This document shows positions 16,227 to 24,900 of a stretch of DNA of 64,000 bases, piece by piece. The notes under the pieces were generated by a model. That model was not told the origin of the DNA and did no database searches. It was given only the letters and a program-made list of their open reading frames with translations. Position 1 is the first letter of the stretch. Each line of letters begins with the position of its first letter. Source of the DNA: JACVRW01 sp963765135 (GTDB lineage: Bacteria; Actinomycetota; Thermoleophilia; Solirubrobacterales; Thermoleophilaceae); the NCBI GenBank assembly GCA_963765135.1, contig CAVXUX010000002.1, positions 992,001-1,056,000 of the forward strand, in the 5' to 3' direction. The position numbers and the translations under genes were made by a program.

Positions 16227-16360
16227 CCCCGAAGCGCCCCGGCTGGCGGGGCCAAGTGCCGTACGAGCCGGGCACCCTTCTTTGCTGCAGTTGGCTTGCG
16301 CCGCAGCCGCCGCAGCGGACCGCGCGAGCGCACGCGGTGAGCGGGGGTCGGACACATGAG

Positions 16361-16374
16361 TAGCCTGGCGAGCC
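16361..16374 (+). promoter_or_regulatory. Leaderless promoter element of thiD
   Basis: TAGCCT (16361-16366) is 8 nt before the thiD GTG; the same hexamer serves ffh. No ribosome binding site. Confidence 0.5.
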
Positions 16375-17184
16375 GTGACTCGCCCCTCGCCACCGCGGCT
16401 GCTCACCATCGCGGGCTCTGACTCCGGCGGCGGCGCCGGCATCCAGGCGGACCTCAAGGCCTTCGCGCGCTGCGGCGCGCACGGGATGAGCGCGATCACC
16501 GCCATCACGGCGCAGAACACGGTCGCGGTGACCGACGTCTATCCGCTCCCGCCCGAGGCGATCGTGGCCCAGGTCCGCGCGGTCGTCGAGGACATCGGCG
16601 TCGACGCCGTCAAGATCGGCATGCTCGGCACCAGCGAGACGATCGCCGCCGTCGAGCAGGCGCTCGACCTGGTCGGGAGCGCGCCGGTCGTGCTCGACCC
16701 GGTGATGGTCGCCGAGAGCGGCGCCCGGCTGCTCGACGAGGATGCCGAGGACGCTCTGCGCACGCGGCTGCTGCCGCGGGTCACGGTCGTCACGCCGAAC
16801 CTGCCCGAGGCCAGGGTGCTCGCCGAAGCCCTGCCCGAGGCAGCCCGAGCCGAGCCCGCCGACCTCGCCCGCGCGATCCACGCGCTCGGCCCGGCCAACG
16901 TGGTCGTGACCGGCGGCCATCGCGAGCAGGCGATAGACACCTTCTTCGACGGCGAGCGGCTGGTCGAGCTGCCCGGCGAGCGCTACCCCGAGGGCGCCGC
17001 GCACGGGTCGGGCTGCACCCACTCCTCGGCGCTGGCCGCGCACCTGGCGCTCGGCTTCGATCCGCTCGAGGCGGCCAGGCGGGCCAAGCAGATCGCGTCC
17101 GAGGCTGTGCGCGACGGCCTGCGCGGCCTCGGCGAGGGTGCGGGCCCGGTCGACGTGCTCGGGCTGCGCCCGCCCAAGAGTTAG
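16375..17184 (+). CDS. thiD: Hydroxymethylpyrimidine/phosphomethylpyrimidine kinase ThiD
   Basis: Phosphorylates HMP and HMP-P to HMP-PP, the pyrimidine half of thiamine. A ribokinase-fold enzyme of 269 residues: LLTIAGSDSGGGAGIQADLK at the start, GMSAITAITAQNT, VVLDPVMVAESGARLL, VTPNLPEA, and the ATP/catalytic-base motif HGSGCTHSSALAAHLALG near 220. Length is normal. It stands alone, without other thiamine genes, under its own leaderless promoter. Confidence 0.95.
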   Translation: MTRPSPPRLLTIAGSDSGGGAGIQADLKAFARCGAHGMSAITAITAQNTVAVTDVYPLPPEAIVAQVRAVVEDIGVDAVKIGMLGTSETIAAVEQALDLVGSAPVVLDPVMVAESGARLLDEDAEDALRTRLLPRVTVVTPNLPEARVLAEALPEAARAEPADLARAIHALGPANVVVTGGHREQAIDTFFDGERLVELPGERYPEGAAHGSGCTHSSALAAHLALGFDPLEAARRAKQIASEAVRDGLRGLGEGAGPVDVLGLRPPKS

Positions 17185-17240
17185 ACGTCGACGCCCGCCA
17201 AGCGCCGAAAGGAGGGGGCGGGCGGACGTGCGCGCGGTGG

Positions 17241-17246
17241 CATAAT
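17241..17246 (+). promoter_or_regulatory. CATAAT -10-like hexamer
   Basis: CATAAT stands out in a very GC-rich stretch 39 nt before the ATG at 17286. No convincing -35. It may drive the two small genes and ilvD downstream from a leadered mRNA. Confidence 0.4.
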
Positions 17247-17285
17247 GAATCGGTCGCTGCACGAGGTCACATCCGATTCCTGCGC

Positions 17286-17519
17286 ATGAAGCCCGGTCAC
17301 GGCGAGATTCTGCTGGCCGAAGGCGATCTGGACGTGCGCGAGGAGGAGGAGCGCCTGATCGAGGAGTTCCGCCGCCAGCTCGACGAGGGCATGTGGGCGG
17401 CGGTGCCGACCACGCAGCCCGGCAGCGGCCGGCGCGAGGCGCAGCTGGTCAAGGCCTACGGCGACATCCCAGCCGGCGCCGATCGCGTGATCTTCTTCCC
17501 GCGGGCCTCCGGCGGCTGA
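17286..17519 (+). CDS. Small acidic hypothetical protein
   Basis: 77 residues, soluble: an acidic helix (DVREEEERLIEEFRRQLDEG), then MWAAVPTTQPGSGRREAQLV and AGADRVIFFPRASGG. No catalytic motif and no family recognised. Length and pattern suggest a conserved small actinobacterial protein. The next gene starts 10 nt after its stop, so the two are probably co-transcribed. Confidence 0.65.
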   Translation: MKPGHGEILLAEGDLDVREEEERLIEEFRRQLDEGMWAAVPTTQPGSGRREAQLVKAYGDIPAGADRVIFFPRASGG

Positions 17520-17529
17520 GGGGCGGCCG

Positions 17530-18141
17530 ATGCTGCTGGCGCTGCTAGCACTCGCGCTGATCGCCGTAGTGCTCGCCACCCCGATGATCGTGCGCGAGAC
17601 CGGCCGCCGCCGAGCGCGCCGCCGCGCCGTCAAGGCCGCGGCCCGCGAGGGCCTGGACCTGCCGCTCTACGACCCCGGCCGCGAGCGCCGCGCCGAGCAG
17701 CGCGCCCGCGAGCTGCTGCGTTCCTGCGTCAACGCCGAGGAGTGGGCGATGTACCGCGACCTGGGCTTCATCCGGGTCGGCGGCAAGCACACCCGGCGCG
17801 ACGCCGACCGCTCCACCGTCGGGCCCGCCTACGCCTACCTGATCTACGCCCACAAGCCGATCGTGGCCTACGTCCCCGGCAGCGGGCAGCTGCTGAGCGA
17901 GTACTGCGTCGAGTTCCCCGACCTGACCGGAAGCGGCGGGCGGCACCGCCTGCCGGCGTCGGACGACGTGCTCGCCAAGTGGATGGCGCTCACGTCCGAC
18001 GAGGACCGCGTGATCGGACGCGCCAACATGCACCTGGTCGGCCGTCAGCTCGATCCCGCGCGCATCCGCCGCGACCTCTGGCGGCTCGCCGAATGGGAGC
18101 GGCGCCGCAAGCGGCGTCGCCAGGTTTCCCACAGCGAGTGA
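17530..18141 (+). CDS. Membrane-anchored hypothetical protein
   Basis: 203 residues. One N-terminal membrane helix (LLALLALALIAVVLATPMIV) followed by a highly basic stretch (RRRARRRAVKAAA), which implies a cytoplasmic C-terminal part. That part has a soluble domain (VNAEEWAMYRDLGFIRVGG, AYAYLIYAHKPIVAYVPGSG, YCVEFPD, ANMHLVGRQLDPARIRRDLW) and a basic tail. No recognised family. Its stop overlaps the ilvD GTG by 3 bases, indicating an operon with ilvD. Confidence 0.7.
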   Translation: MLLALLALALIAVVLATPMIVRETGRRRARRRAVKAAAREGLDLPLYDPGRERRAEQRARELLRSCVNAEEWAMYRDLGFIRVGGKHTRRDADRSTVGPAYAYLIYAHKPIVAYVPGSGQLLSEYCVEFPDLTGSGGRHRLPASDDVLAKWMALTSDEDRVIGRANMHLVGRQLDPARIRRDLWRLAEWERRRKRRRQVSHSE

Positions 18142-19811
18142 GCAGCGACCCGCGTAGCCGCAGCCGGGTCATCCTCGACGGCCCGGATCGCGCCCAGGCG
18201 CGCGCCTACCTGAAGGGCATCGGGTTCGACGACGAAGCCCTCCAGCGCCCGATCGTCGGCGTCGCCAACACCTGGACCGAGACGATGCCATGCAACTTCC
18301 ACCTGCGCCGGCTCGCGGAGAAGGTCAAGGAGGGCGTCCGGGCCGCCGGCGGCACCCCGATGGAGTTCAACACCGTGGCGATCTCCGACGGGATCACGAT
18401 GGGCACCCAGGGGATGAAGACGTCGCTGGTCAGCCGCGAGGTGATCGCCGACTCGATCGAGCTGGTCGCGCGCGGGCACATGTTCGACGCGGTGGTTGCG
18501 CTGTCGGGCTGCGACAAGACGATTCCCGGGTGCGTGATGGCCCTTGCCCGGCTCGACGTGCCAAGCCTGATGCTCTACGGCGGCTCGATCGCCCCGGGCA
18601 AGTGGCGCGGCAAGGACGTGACGATCCAGGACGTGTTCGAGGGCATCGGCGCCCACGCCGCCGGCGACCTCACCGACGACGAGCTGACCGACCTCGAGAA
18701 CCACGCCAGCCCGGGCGCCGGCGCGTGCGGGGGCCAGTTCACGGCGAACACGATGGCGATGGCGTTCGAGGTGCTCGGCATCTCGCCGATGGGCAGCTCG
18801 ATGGTGCCCGCCGAGGACGGCAAGAAGGGCAAGGTCGCCGAGGAGTGCGGGCGGCTGGTGCTCGAGGTGCTGGCAGCGGACCGCAGGCCCAGCCAGATCA
18901 TCACGAAGGACTCGCTGGAGAACGCGATCGCCGCCGGGGCGATGTCGGGCGGGTCGACGAACCTCGTCCTGCACCTGCTCGCCGTGGCCAAGGAGGCCGG
19001 GGTGCCGCTCGACATCGACGACTTCGACCGGATCGCCTGGGGCACGCCGCTCTTGTGCGACCTCAAGCCCGGCGGCCGCTACGTGGCGACCGACCTGTAC
19101 CGGGCCGGCGGCGTCCCGCTGGTGATCCGCCGCCTCCAGGAGGCCGGGCTGCTGCACGGCGACGCGCTCACGGTCACCGGGCAGACGATCGGCGAGGTCG
19201 CGGAGCTGGCCGAGGAGGCCGAGGGCCAGGACGTGGTGCGCCCGGTGTCCGACGCGATCAAGCCCAACGGCGGTTTCGCGATCCTGCGCGGCAACCTGGC
19301 CCCGGAGGGCTGCGTCGTCAAGCTGTCCGGCCACGGGCGCATGGAGCACCGCGGCCCGGCGCGCGTGTTCGAAGCCGAGGAGGACGCGTTCGCGGCGGTG
19401 ATGGCCAAGTCGATCCAGCCCGGCGAGGTGGTCGTGATCCGCAACGAGGGGCCGGTCGGCGGCCCCGGGATGCGCGAGATGCTGCACGTGACGGCGGCGC
19501 TGGTGGGGGAGGGCCTGGGCGACTCGGTCGCGCTGCTAACCGACGGTCGCTTCTCGGGCGCGACCCACGGCTTCATGGCCGGCCACGTGGCGCCCGAGGC
19601 GCCGCACGGCGGTCCGATCGCGGCGGTGCGCGACGGCGACACGGTGGTCTTCGACGTGGCCAATCGCGAGCTGAACCTGGAGCTGAGCGACGAGGAGATC
19701 GCCGAGCGGCTGCGCGACTACGAGCCGCCGGCGCCGCAGTACACGAGCGGTGTGCTGGGCAAGTACGCGCGGCTGGTGGGCTCGGCGTCGGAAGGCGCCG
19801 TCACCGGCTAG
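18138..19811 (+). CDS. ilvD: Dihydroxy-acid dehydratase IlvD
   Basis: Converts 2,3-dihydroxy-3-methylvalerate and the isovalerate analogue to 2-keto acids in isoleucine/valine synthesis; Fe-S enzyme. 557 residues. Signatures: VGVANTWTETMPCNFHLRRLAE, ALSGCDKTIPGCVMAL with cluster Cys residues, GAGACGGQFTANTMAMA with the third Cys, MSGGSTNLVLHLLA, and near the C-terminus LLTDGRFSGATHGFMAGHVAPEA. GTG 18138 overlaps the upstream stop. The 3' end overlaps the convergent PH-domain gene by 11 bp. Confidence 0.97.
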   Translation: MSSDPRSRSRVILDGPDRAQARAYLKGIGFDDEALQRPIVGVANTWTETMPCNFHLRRLAEKVKEGVRAAGGTPMEFNTVAISDGITMGTQGMKTSLVSREVIADSIELVARGHMFDAVVALSGCDKTIPGCVMALARLDVPSLMLYGGSIAPGKWRGKDVTIQDVFEGIGAHAAGDLTDDELTDLENHASPGAGACGGQFTANTMAMAFEVLGISPMGSSMVPAEDGKKGKVAEECGRLVLEVLAADRRPSQIITKDSLENAIAAGAMSGGSTNLVLHLLAVAKEAGVPLDIDDFDRIAWGTPLLCDLKPGGRYVATDLYRAGGVPLVIRRLQEAGLLHGDALTVTGQTIGEVAELAEEAEGQDVVRPVSDAIKPNGGFAILRGNLAPEGCVVKLSGHGRMEHRGPARVFEAEEDAFAAVMAKSIQPGEVVVIRNEGPVGGPGMREMLHVTAALVGEGLGDSVALLTDGRFSGATHGFMAGHVAPEAPHGGPIAAVRDGDTVVFDVANRELNLELSDEEIAERLRDYEPPAPQYTSGVLGKYARLVGSASEGAVTG

Positions 19812-21203
19812 TCGCCGGCGGCCGTAGGCGCTCGAACAGGGAACGCGCGGCGTCGGCTTCGAGGTGCCGCACCCGCCCGGTGCGCCCCGAGCCTACGGCC
19901 GCCTGGAAGTCGGCGAGCCGCGCACGTCGCTGGACCAGCGACGTGCTCGTGCCGTGCTCTTGGAGACGGTCGACGCGCGCGATCAGCGTGCGCCGGGCGA
20001 GCAGGCGCGAGCGGATGACCAGGTGACGTCCGTCATCCCGCCAGCCGGCGGCGCGGTGCCGCAGCAGCCCCTCTGCCGCGCCGGCGACGGCGAGGGCGGG
20101 GATGGTGGGCCAGGCGCCGGGGACCTCGAGCGTCAGCGCCACGCCGAGCAGCGCGGCGGCGAGCGCGGGCGGAAGCGCGTATCGTCGCCGGGCGCGGCCG
20201 GGCGGACGGCTCAGCGACTCCAGGCCGCCGTCCAGCGCGAGCGCGGGCACGAGCTCGGCCAGCAGGCCCGGAACGTCGCGGGTGCGCACGAGTGGCAGCA
20301 CCGTCTGCGCCGCCGTCTGCTCCTTGCGGTAGCCCGCCGTCTCGATCCGCACGCTGGCGAGACCGAACGGCCGGCGCAGCACGCCCTCGACGACGTCGAC
20401 CGCGTGAACGCGAGCGAGTGGCAGGCTGGCCGTGCGTCGCTGCAGCAGGCCGCGCCTGATGCGCAGGCGATCCTCGTCGCGCACCAGCGTGAAGCCGGCG
20501 AAGGCGACGATGGAGCCGAGGACGGAGAGCAGGAGGGCCGCGCCGGCCGCGACGGCGGCCAGCACGGCGATGCCGCCGGCGTCGTTCGGCAGGTCGTCGA
20601 GCAGTTGCTCACCCTGGTCGTTGGACAGCAGGTTGTCGCCGCCCGCCGCCAGAGCTCCCACGAGCGGCAGGAGGACTCCGAGTTGCGGCGCCGTCAGAGC
20701 CGCCACCAGCAGCGGGCCGGCGCGCAGGCGCCACTCGGGCAGATCGAGCTCGACCGGGTCCGGGAGCCCGGCAACGGCCCGCAGCAAGCGCGCCTCGTCG
20801 TCGGCCACGGCGCGCAGCACGATCTCACCCTCGCTGCCACCGCCGGCCGTCTGCACGTGCAGCGCCTGCACCCCGAACAGGCGCTGGATCGGCCCTTGGA
20901 TGCCGTCGATCGCCTGGATCCGCCCGAGTGGGATCGAGGTGTCGTCGGGCGACAACACGCCGGTGCGGAAGTGGAGAGCGTTGCGCGATACCCAGTAGGT
21001 CGTGTGACTCCAGCGCACGTAGCCGGCCACGAGCGCGATCGCAAGACCGATCAACCGAGCACGAGGCCGAGCCCCGGGGACCACCCGCCGCCGGCGATCA
21101 AGACCACGACAAAGCCCACCAGCATCTCGCGCACGTTGTCCAGCGTCGCCAGGAAGGCCTCGGCGATGTGCAAGCGGCGCGGCGGAATTTCGTCAGACGA
21201 CAT
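19801..21203 (-). CDS. PH-domain (YdbT-like) membrane protein (frameshifted near the start)
   Basis: About 467 residues once one base is restored near 21048-21060. The beginning reads MSSDEIPPRRLHIAEAFLAT and the first membrane helix MLVGFVVVLIAGGGWSPGLG; the remainder (RLIGLAIALVAGYVRWSHTT) follows in the next frame. Three bacterial PH (DUF304) units are visible, e.g. YWVSRNALHFRTGVLSPDDT, RLRIRRGLLQRRTASLPLAR, HLVIRSRLLARRTLIARVD, with membrane pairs between them. ATG 21203 overlaps the stop of the first PH gene, forming the YdbS-YdbT pair seen in many Gram-positives. Role unknown. Confidence 0.8.
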
Positions 21204-21615
21204 CTGGCTCACGGGCCAGCAGCGCGATGCGGTCGCGCATGGTGGCTGCCTCGCCCTCGGTGAGCGCGGGGATCTTGTGTTCGCCCGCCGCGGTGTGGAC
21301 GGTGACCGCGCGCAGGTCGAACAGGTCCGACAGCACCGTCCGCTCGCTCTCCACGTGCTGCACCCGCGTCATCGGAATCAGCGTTCGCCGGACTCGCAGC
21401 GCGCCGTGGAGCAGGTCGATCTCGTGCTCGCGGATCTCGTAGCGCCAGGTTCGCCAGCGCAGGATCGGCAGGGCCACGCCGGCGACTCCGACAATCGTGG
21501 GCGCCGCGGCCCGGAGCAACCAGGCGAGCGCCGGCGGGTCGGTGTCTGCAAGCGCACCGGCCGCCACGAGCAGGCCGATGGCAAGCGGAACGGACCACGC
21601 CAGCCCGCTCAGCAC
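21193..21615 (-). CDS. PH-domain (YdbS-like) membrane protein
   Basis: Two membrane helices (LSGLAWSVPLAIGLLVAAGAL, LLRAAAPTIVGVAGVALPIL) and one PH/DUF304 domain (YEIREHEIDLLHGALRVRRT, LIPMTRVQHVESERTVLSDL). Starting at GTG 21615 truncates the protein: the frame continues upstream with plausible sequence EPSQRLPGEARAYF to CTG 21660, next to the upstream stop, with no ATG/GTG/TTG. CTG may be the real start. Ends on the start codon of the longer PH-domain gene. Confidence 0.75.
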   Translation of the reverse strand: MLSGLAWSVPLAIGLLVAAGALADTDPPALAWLLRAAAPTIVGVAGVALPILRWRTWRYEIREHEIDLLHGALRVRRTLIPMTRVQHVESERTVLSDLFDLRAVTVHTAAGEHKIPALTEGEAATMRDRIALLAREPDVV

Positions 21616-21661
21616 GAAGTAGGCCCGAGCCTCGCCCGGAAGGCGCTGCGACGGCTCCAGC

Positions 21662-22651
21662 TCAGGCCACCTGCGACTCGCCCTGAACCGGCGCGCCCGC
21701 GGCGGCCGAGCCCCGCTCGGCCAGGAACTCCATCATCAGCTCGTTGAACGTCTCGGGCCGCTCGGCCATCGCGACGTGGCCCGTGTCCTTCATCACGACC
21801 TTGCGGCTGTCGGGGATCAGGCGCTCGAACTCGTTGGCGTCCTTGACCGGGATGATCGAGTCCTTCTCGCCCCAGACGATCAGGGTGGGGACGCGGATCT
21901 CCGGGAGGCGGTCGCGGAAGTCGAAGTTGAGGCTCGCCCGCAGGGCGTCGTTGAAGCCCGGCTTGGCGGTCCCCTTGAAGAAGCCCTCGTAGACGAGGTC
22001 GGCCTTCAGCCGCGACGGATGGCGGGCCACGAGCTGGAGCGCCAGGTGCCGCGACTTCGGCCGCGCCGCCAGCTGGCGGTCCTGGGCCGCGGTGCGGGTG
22101 GCGATGGCGGCGGCCACGCGGCCCAGCGTCATGATCGGGGCGTGGGCGAGGTCGGCGCTGGTGATCCCGGCCGCCGACACGAGCAGGAGCTGGTCCACCC
22201 GCTGTGGGAACTGGATCGCCACCTCCGCTCCGATGTAGCCGCCCATCGAGTTACCGACGATGTCGACCTGGGCGAGACCGAGCCGGTCGCAGAGCGCCTC
22301 CACGGTTTGCCCGTAGCCGGAGATCGTGATCTCGTCGCGCGGCATGGGCGACAGCCCGAAGCCGGGCAGGTCGAGCGCGATCACGCGCCGCTCCCGCGCG
22401 GCGCGCGGCAGGTTCTCGAGCCAGTTCTGCCACTGGCCGGCGAGCCCGTGCACGAACACGATCGGCTCACGGTCGCCTGATCCGAGGTCGACGTAGTTGA
22501 CCGGCCGGCCGTCGATCTCCACCTGGTGAAGGTGGCTGGCCCAGTCGACCGCGCGCCAGTCCGGCTGCGCGGTCACGCCGTAGTCGTCCCCGGCGAGGCG
22601 GGCCGCTCGCACGCGCGCCGGGAGTGCCGTGGGGACGAAGTACTTGGGCAT
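21662..22651 (-). CDS. Alpha/beta hydrolase
   Basis: 329 residues. Oxyanion-hole region PIVFVHGLAGQWQNW near 86, nucleophile elbow VDIVGNSMGGYIGAE with Ser, acid Asp in TLIVWGEKDSIIPV, and His in KDTGHVAMAERPETF: a complete catalytic triad. Similar to MhpC-type C-C hydrolases and epoxide/lactone hydrolases; substrate unknown. ATG 22651 is 9 nt after the minus-strand hexamer TACCCT, which overlaps the -10 of the divergent HAD gene. The two PH-domain genes follow on the same strand. Confidence 0.88.
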   Translation of the reverse strand: MPKYFVPTALPARVRAARLAGDDYGVTAQPDWRAVDWASHLHQVEIDGRPVNYVDLGSGDREPIVFVHGLAGQWQNWLENLPRAARERRVIALDLPGFGLSPMPRDEITISGYGQTVEALCDRLGLAQVDIVGNSMGGYIGAEVAIQFPQRVDQLLLVSAAGITSADLAHAPIMTLGRVAAAIATRTAAQDRQLAARPKSRHLALQLVARHPSRLKADLVYEGFFKGTAKPGFNDALRASLNFDFRDRLPEIRVPTLIVWGEKDSIIPVKDANEFERLIPDSRKVVMKDTGHVAMAERPETFNELMMEFLAERGSAAAGAPVQGESQVA

Positions 22652-22672
22652 GTGGCTTCTAGGGTACGGCCC
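22652..22672. promoter_or_regulatory. 21-bp divergent promoter with overlapping -10 elements
   Basis: The sequence CTAGGGTA contains TAGGGT on the plus strand, 7 nt before the HAD GTG, and TACCCT on the minus strand, 9 nt before the hydrolase ATG. The two hexamers overlap by five bases, so two polymerases could not occupy both at once. Confidence 0.5.
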
Positions 22673-23230
22673 GTGGCGAAAATTGCGCTGGACATCGACT
22701 CGACCCTGCATCCCTACTGGGACCTGCTGCAGCGGATCGTGCTCGAGCGCTACGGCCTCGAGCTGCCCTACGAGGAGCAGTACGACTGGGGCATCACCGG
22801 GCTGGAGCGCGACGCCGTGGTCCACTGCGTTGAGGAGTCGCACTCCGACGAGAACATCCTCGCCGGCGTCCCCTACGAGAACGCGGTCGAGACCGTGCGC
22901 GACTGGCACGAGCAGGGGCACTGGATCCACGTGACCAGCCACCGCCGCCCCCAGACCGCGGAGGCGACGGCGGAGTGGCTCGGCAAGATCGGCATGCCGT
23001 TCGACGACCTGCACTGCTCGTTCGACAAAGTCACCCGCTGCGCCGAGCTGGGCATCGACGTGCTGGTGGACGACAGCCCGATCAACATCGTGCGCGCCCG
23101 CGAGGCGGGCATCGTTCCGGCGACGATCCTGCATCCCTGGAACAGGGAGGTTGTCGAGCGCGACGGGGTGATCGGGGCGGAGAACTGGGTCGAGCTCAAG
23201 CGCAAGCTCGAGCCGGTGCTGGCGCCCTAG
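22673..23230 (+). CDS. HAD-superfamily phosphatase, 5'(3')-nucleotidase-like
   Basis: 185 residues. HAD motif I IALDIDSTLHPYW (DxDST), motif II VTSHRRPQ, motif III Lys in SFDKVTRC, and motif IV VLVDDSPINI. The DIDST/VDDSP combination and length match the NT5C-type deoxyribonucleotidase subgroup, so it probably dephosphorylates a small phosphate ester such as a nucleotide. GTG start lies 7 nt after TAGGGT. Its TAG interlocks with the stop of the convergent 5-FCL-like gene in CTAG 23227-23230. Confidence 0.8.
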   Translation: MAKIALDIDSTLHPYWDLLQRIVLERYGLELPYEEQYDWGITGLERDAVVHCVEESHSDENILAGVPYENAVETVRDWHEQGHWIHVTSHRRPQTAEATAEWLGKIGMPFDDLHCSFDKVTRCAELGIDVLVDDSPINIVRAREAGIVPATILHPWNREVVERDGVIGAENWVELKRKLEPVLAP

Positions 23231-23940
23231 ACGTACCCGAACCGCTCCAGCACCGGGATCTCGTGGATCTGCGGCGGCTGCAGGTGGTCCCAGAGGATGC
23301 CCGGCGGCCGGCCGTGCGCGCCGTCGACCTCGATCACCGCGCGCGGCGTCGCGACCAGGCCGACGGGGATGTCGTGGGCCGTCATCAGCAGGTTCTCGCG
23401 CAGGATCTGGATCGGGTGGACGGTCGTGGCGATCACCGTGCGGCGGTCGATCTTGCCGCTCTCGCACAGCAGCGCGTACTCGAGGTCGGAGAAGCCGCCG
23501 CCCTTGCCCACCCGGGCGCCCTTCAGGTTGACCGCCACCGACCCGGTCAGCACCAAGTCGAGCTCGGGCACCTGGTCGAGGTCGATCACCCGGCCGTGGC
23601 GCAAGGCGCCCTTGATGGTGGCCGCCTCGCGCAGCTGCGAGGCGTCGAGCTCGCGCGGGTCGAGCAGCCGGAACGGGTGCTGGTCGCGCAGCCGCGGCAC
23701 CGCCATCACCAGCACCTTGCCCTGCTCCAGCGCCAGCCGGCGCGCGTGCGTCTGGGGCGAGTCGGGGTTGGCCTTGAGCGTCTGCGCTCCGGTCCACGCG
23801 GGGTGGCGGGCGAGCCGCTCGGCCGCGCTCTTCGCGCCCGCGAAGTTGGGGATGCGGCCCTCCGCCCCGGGAAAGCGGGACACCCCGTCGCGGTCCATCG
23901 CGCGCCAGACGTCGGCACGGACCTCGTCCTTGGAGCGCAT
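23227..23940 (-). CDS. 5-formyltetrahydrofolate cyclo-ligase family protein (MTHFSD-like)
   Basis: 237 residues. The frame reads VRADVWRAMDRDGVSRFPG, LVMAVPRLRDQHPFRLLDP, GSVAVNLKGARVGKGGGFSD and LLMTAHDIPVGLVATPRAVI. G.RVGKGGGFSDLEYA corresponds to the ATP-binding site of 5-FCL enzymes, and the form without the typical N-terminal ligase part resembles the MTHFS-domain proteins. Activity on folates is plausible but unproven. ATG 23940 follows TACGAT. Stop shared as CTAG with the HAD gene. Confidence 0.85.
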   Translation of the reverse strand: MRSKDEVRADVWRAMDRDGVSRFPGAEGRIPNFAGAKSAAERLARHPAWTGAQTLKANPDSPQTHARRLALEQGKVLVMAVPRLRDQHPFRLLDPRELDASQLREAATIKGALRHGRVIDLDQVPELDLVLTGSVAVNLKGARVGKGGGFSDLEYALLCESGKIDRRTVIATTVHPIQILRENLLMTAHDIPVGLVATPRAVIEVDGAHGRPPGILWDHLQPPQIHEIPVLERFGYV

Positions 23941-24003
23941 CGAGCGGAGATCGTAACGTCGCGCGGAGTCGCGCCCGCGGCCTCTCTGACACACTCGAAC
24001 GTC

Positions 24004-24900
24004 ATGGCCGAGCCGACCCGGACACCCCTTTCCCTCCGCGAGCGCCGGCAGGCGCCCCGCGGCGGCGAGCTGGTGCCGGCCGAGACGCTCAAGTCCCACC
24101 TGCCCGGCGTGGAGCCCGAGCGGCGCCTCAACGACTGGGGCCGCTCCGAGCGCGTCGAGGGCGTCTTCGACGCCACGCTGATCGAGTTCTTCTACCGCCA
24201 CTGGTTCCGCGCCGAGGTCGAGGGGATCGAGAACGTGCCGTCCACGGGCGGCGCCCTGCTCGTGTCGAACCACTCCGGCGCGCTGCCGCCCGACGCGGCG
24301 ATGATCGGCAAGGCGATCCGCGAGGAGCACGCCCACCCGCGCCCGCTCAACATCACCGTCGAGCACTTCTTCAAGGGCTATCCGGGCTTCTCGATGCTGA
24401 CCTCGAAGATCGGCTGCGTGCCGGCCCACCCGGCCAACGTGCACCGGCTGCTGTTCGACGAGGAGCAGCTCGTGGTCGTCTTCCCCGAGGGGCGCAAGGG
24501 CACCGAGAAGCTGTACAAGGACCGCTACCGGCTGCGCCGCTTCGGCCGCGGCGGGTTCGTCGAGGCGGCCATGCGGGCGCGCGCCCCGATCGTGCCGGTG
24601 TGCGTGGTGGGGGCCGAGGAGGCCGCCCCGGTGTTCGCCCAGCTCACCCTGTTCAAGAAGCTCACCGGGCTGCTCTACTTCCCGATCACGCCGACCTTCC
24701 CGCACTTCGGCCTGCTCGGGATGCTCGGCTACCTCCCGGCCAAGTTCAAGATCCGCTTCCTCGAGCCGATCCGCTTCGACGACGAGGGCATGCACGAGGA
24801 CAAGGCGCTCGTGCAGACCGTGGCCCACGACATCCGCGCGCGCATCCAGGAGAACCTCTGGGACATGCTCGCCCAGCGCAAGTCGGTGTGGTTCGGATGA
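24004..24900 (+). CDS. PlsC-type lysophospholipid acyltransferase
   Basis: 298 residues of the 1-acyl-glycerol-3-phosphate acyltransferase superfamily. The catalytic NHSG block (LVSNHSGALPPDAAMIG, His with an atypical spacing HxxxxxPPD), the glycerol-phosphate binding FPEGRKGTEKLYKDRYRLRR and VPVCVVGAEEAAP are clear. It probably acylates a lysophospholipid or glycolipid at the inner membrane face. Its TGA overlaps the epimerase ATG, and the two genes are paired in actinobacteria, suggesting a joint role in envelope lipid or glycolipid formation. Confidence 0.88.
   Translation: MAEPTRTPLSLRERRQAPRGGELVPAETLKSHLPGVEPERRLNDWGRSERVEGVFDATLIEFFYRHWFRAEVEGIENVPSTGGALLVSNHSGALPPDAAMIGKAIREEHAHPRPLNITVEHFFKGYPGFSMLTSKIGCVPAHPANVHRLLFDEEQLVVVFPEGRKGTEKLYKDRYRLRRFGRGGFVEAAMRARAPIVPVCVVGAEEAAPVFAQLTLFKKLTGLLYFPITPTFPHFGLLGMLGYLPAKFKIRFLEPIRFDDEGMHEDKALVQTVAHDIRARIQENLWDMLAQRKSVWFG

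Noticed and set aside
16144..16359. Plus-strand 71-codon frame after dprA
   Set aside because: It runs through the large hairpin, has low-complexity Arg/Ala sequence and resembles nothing.
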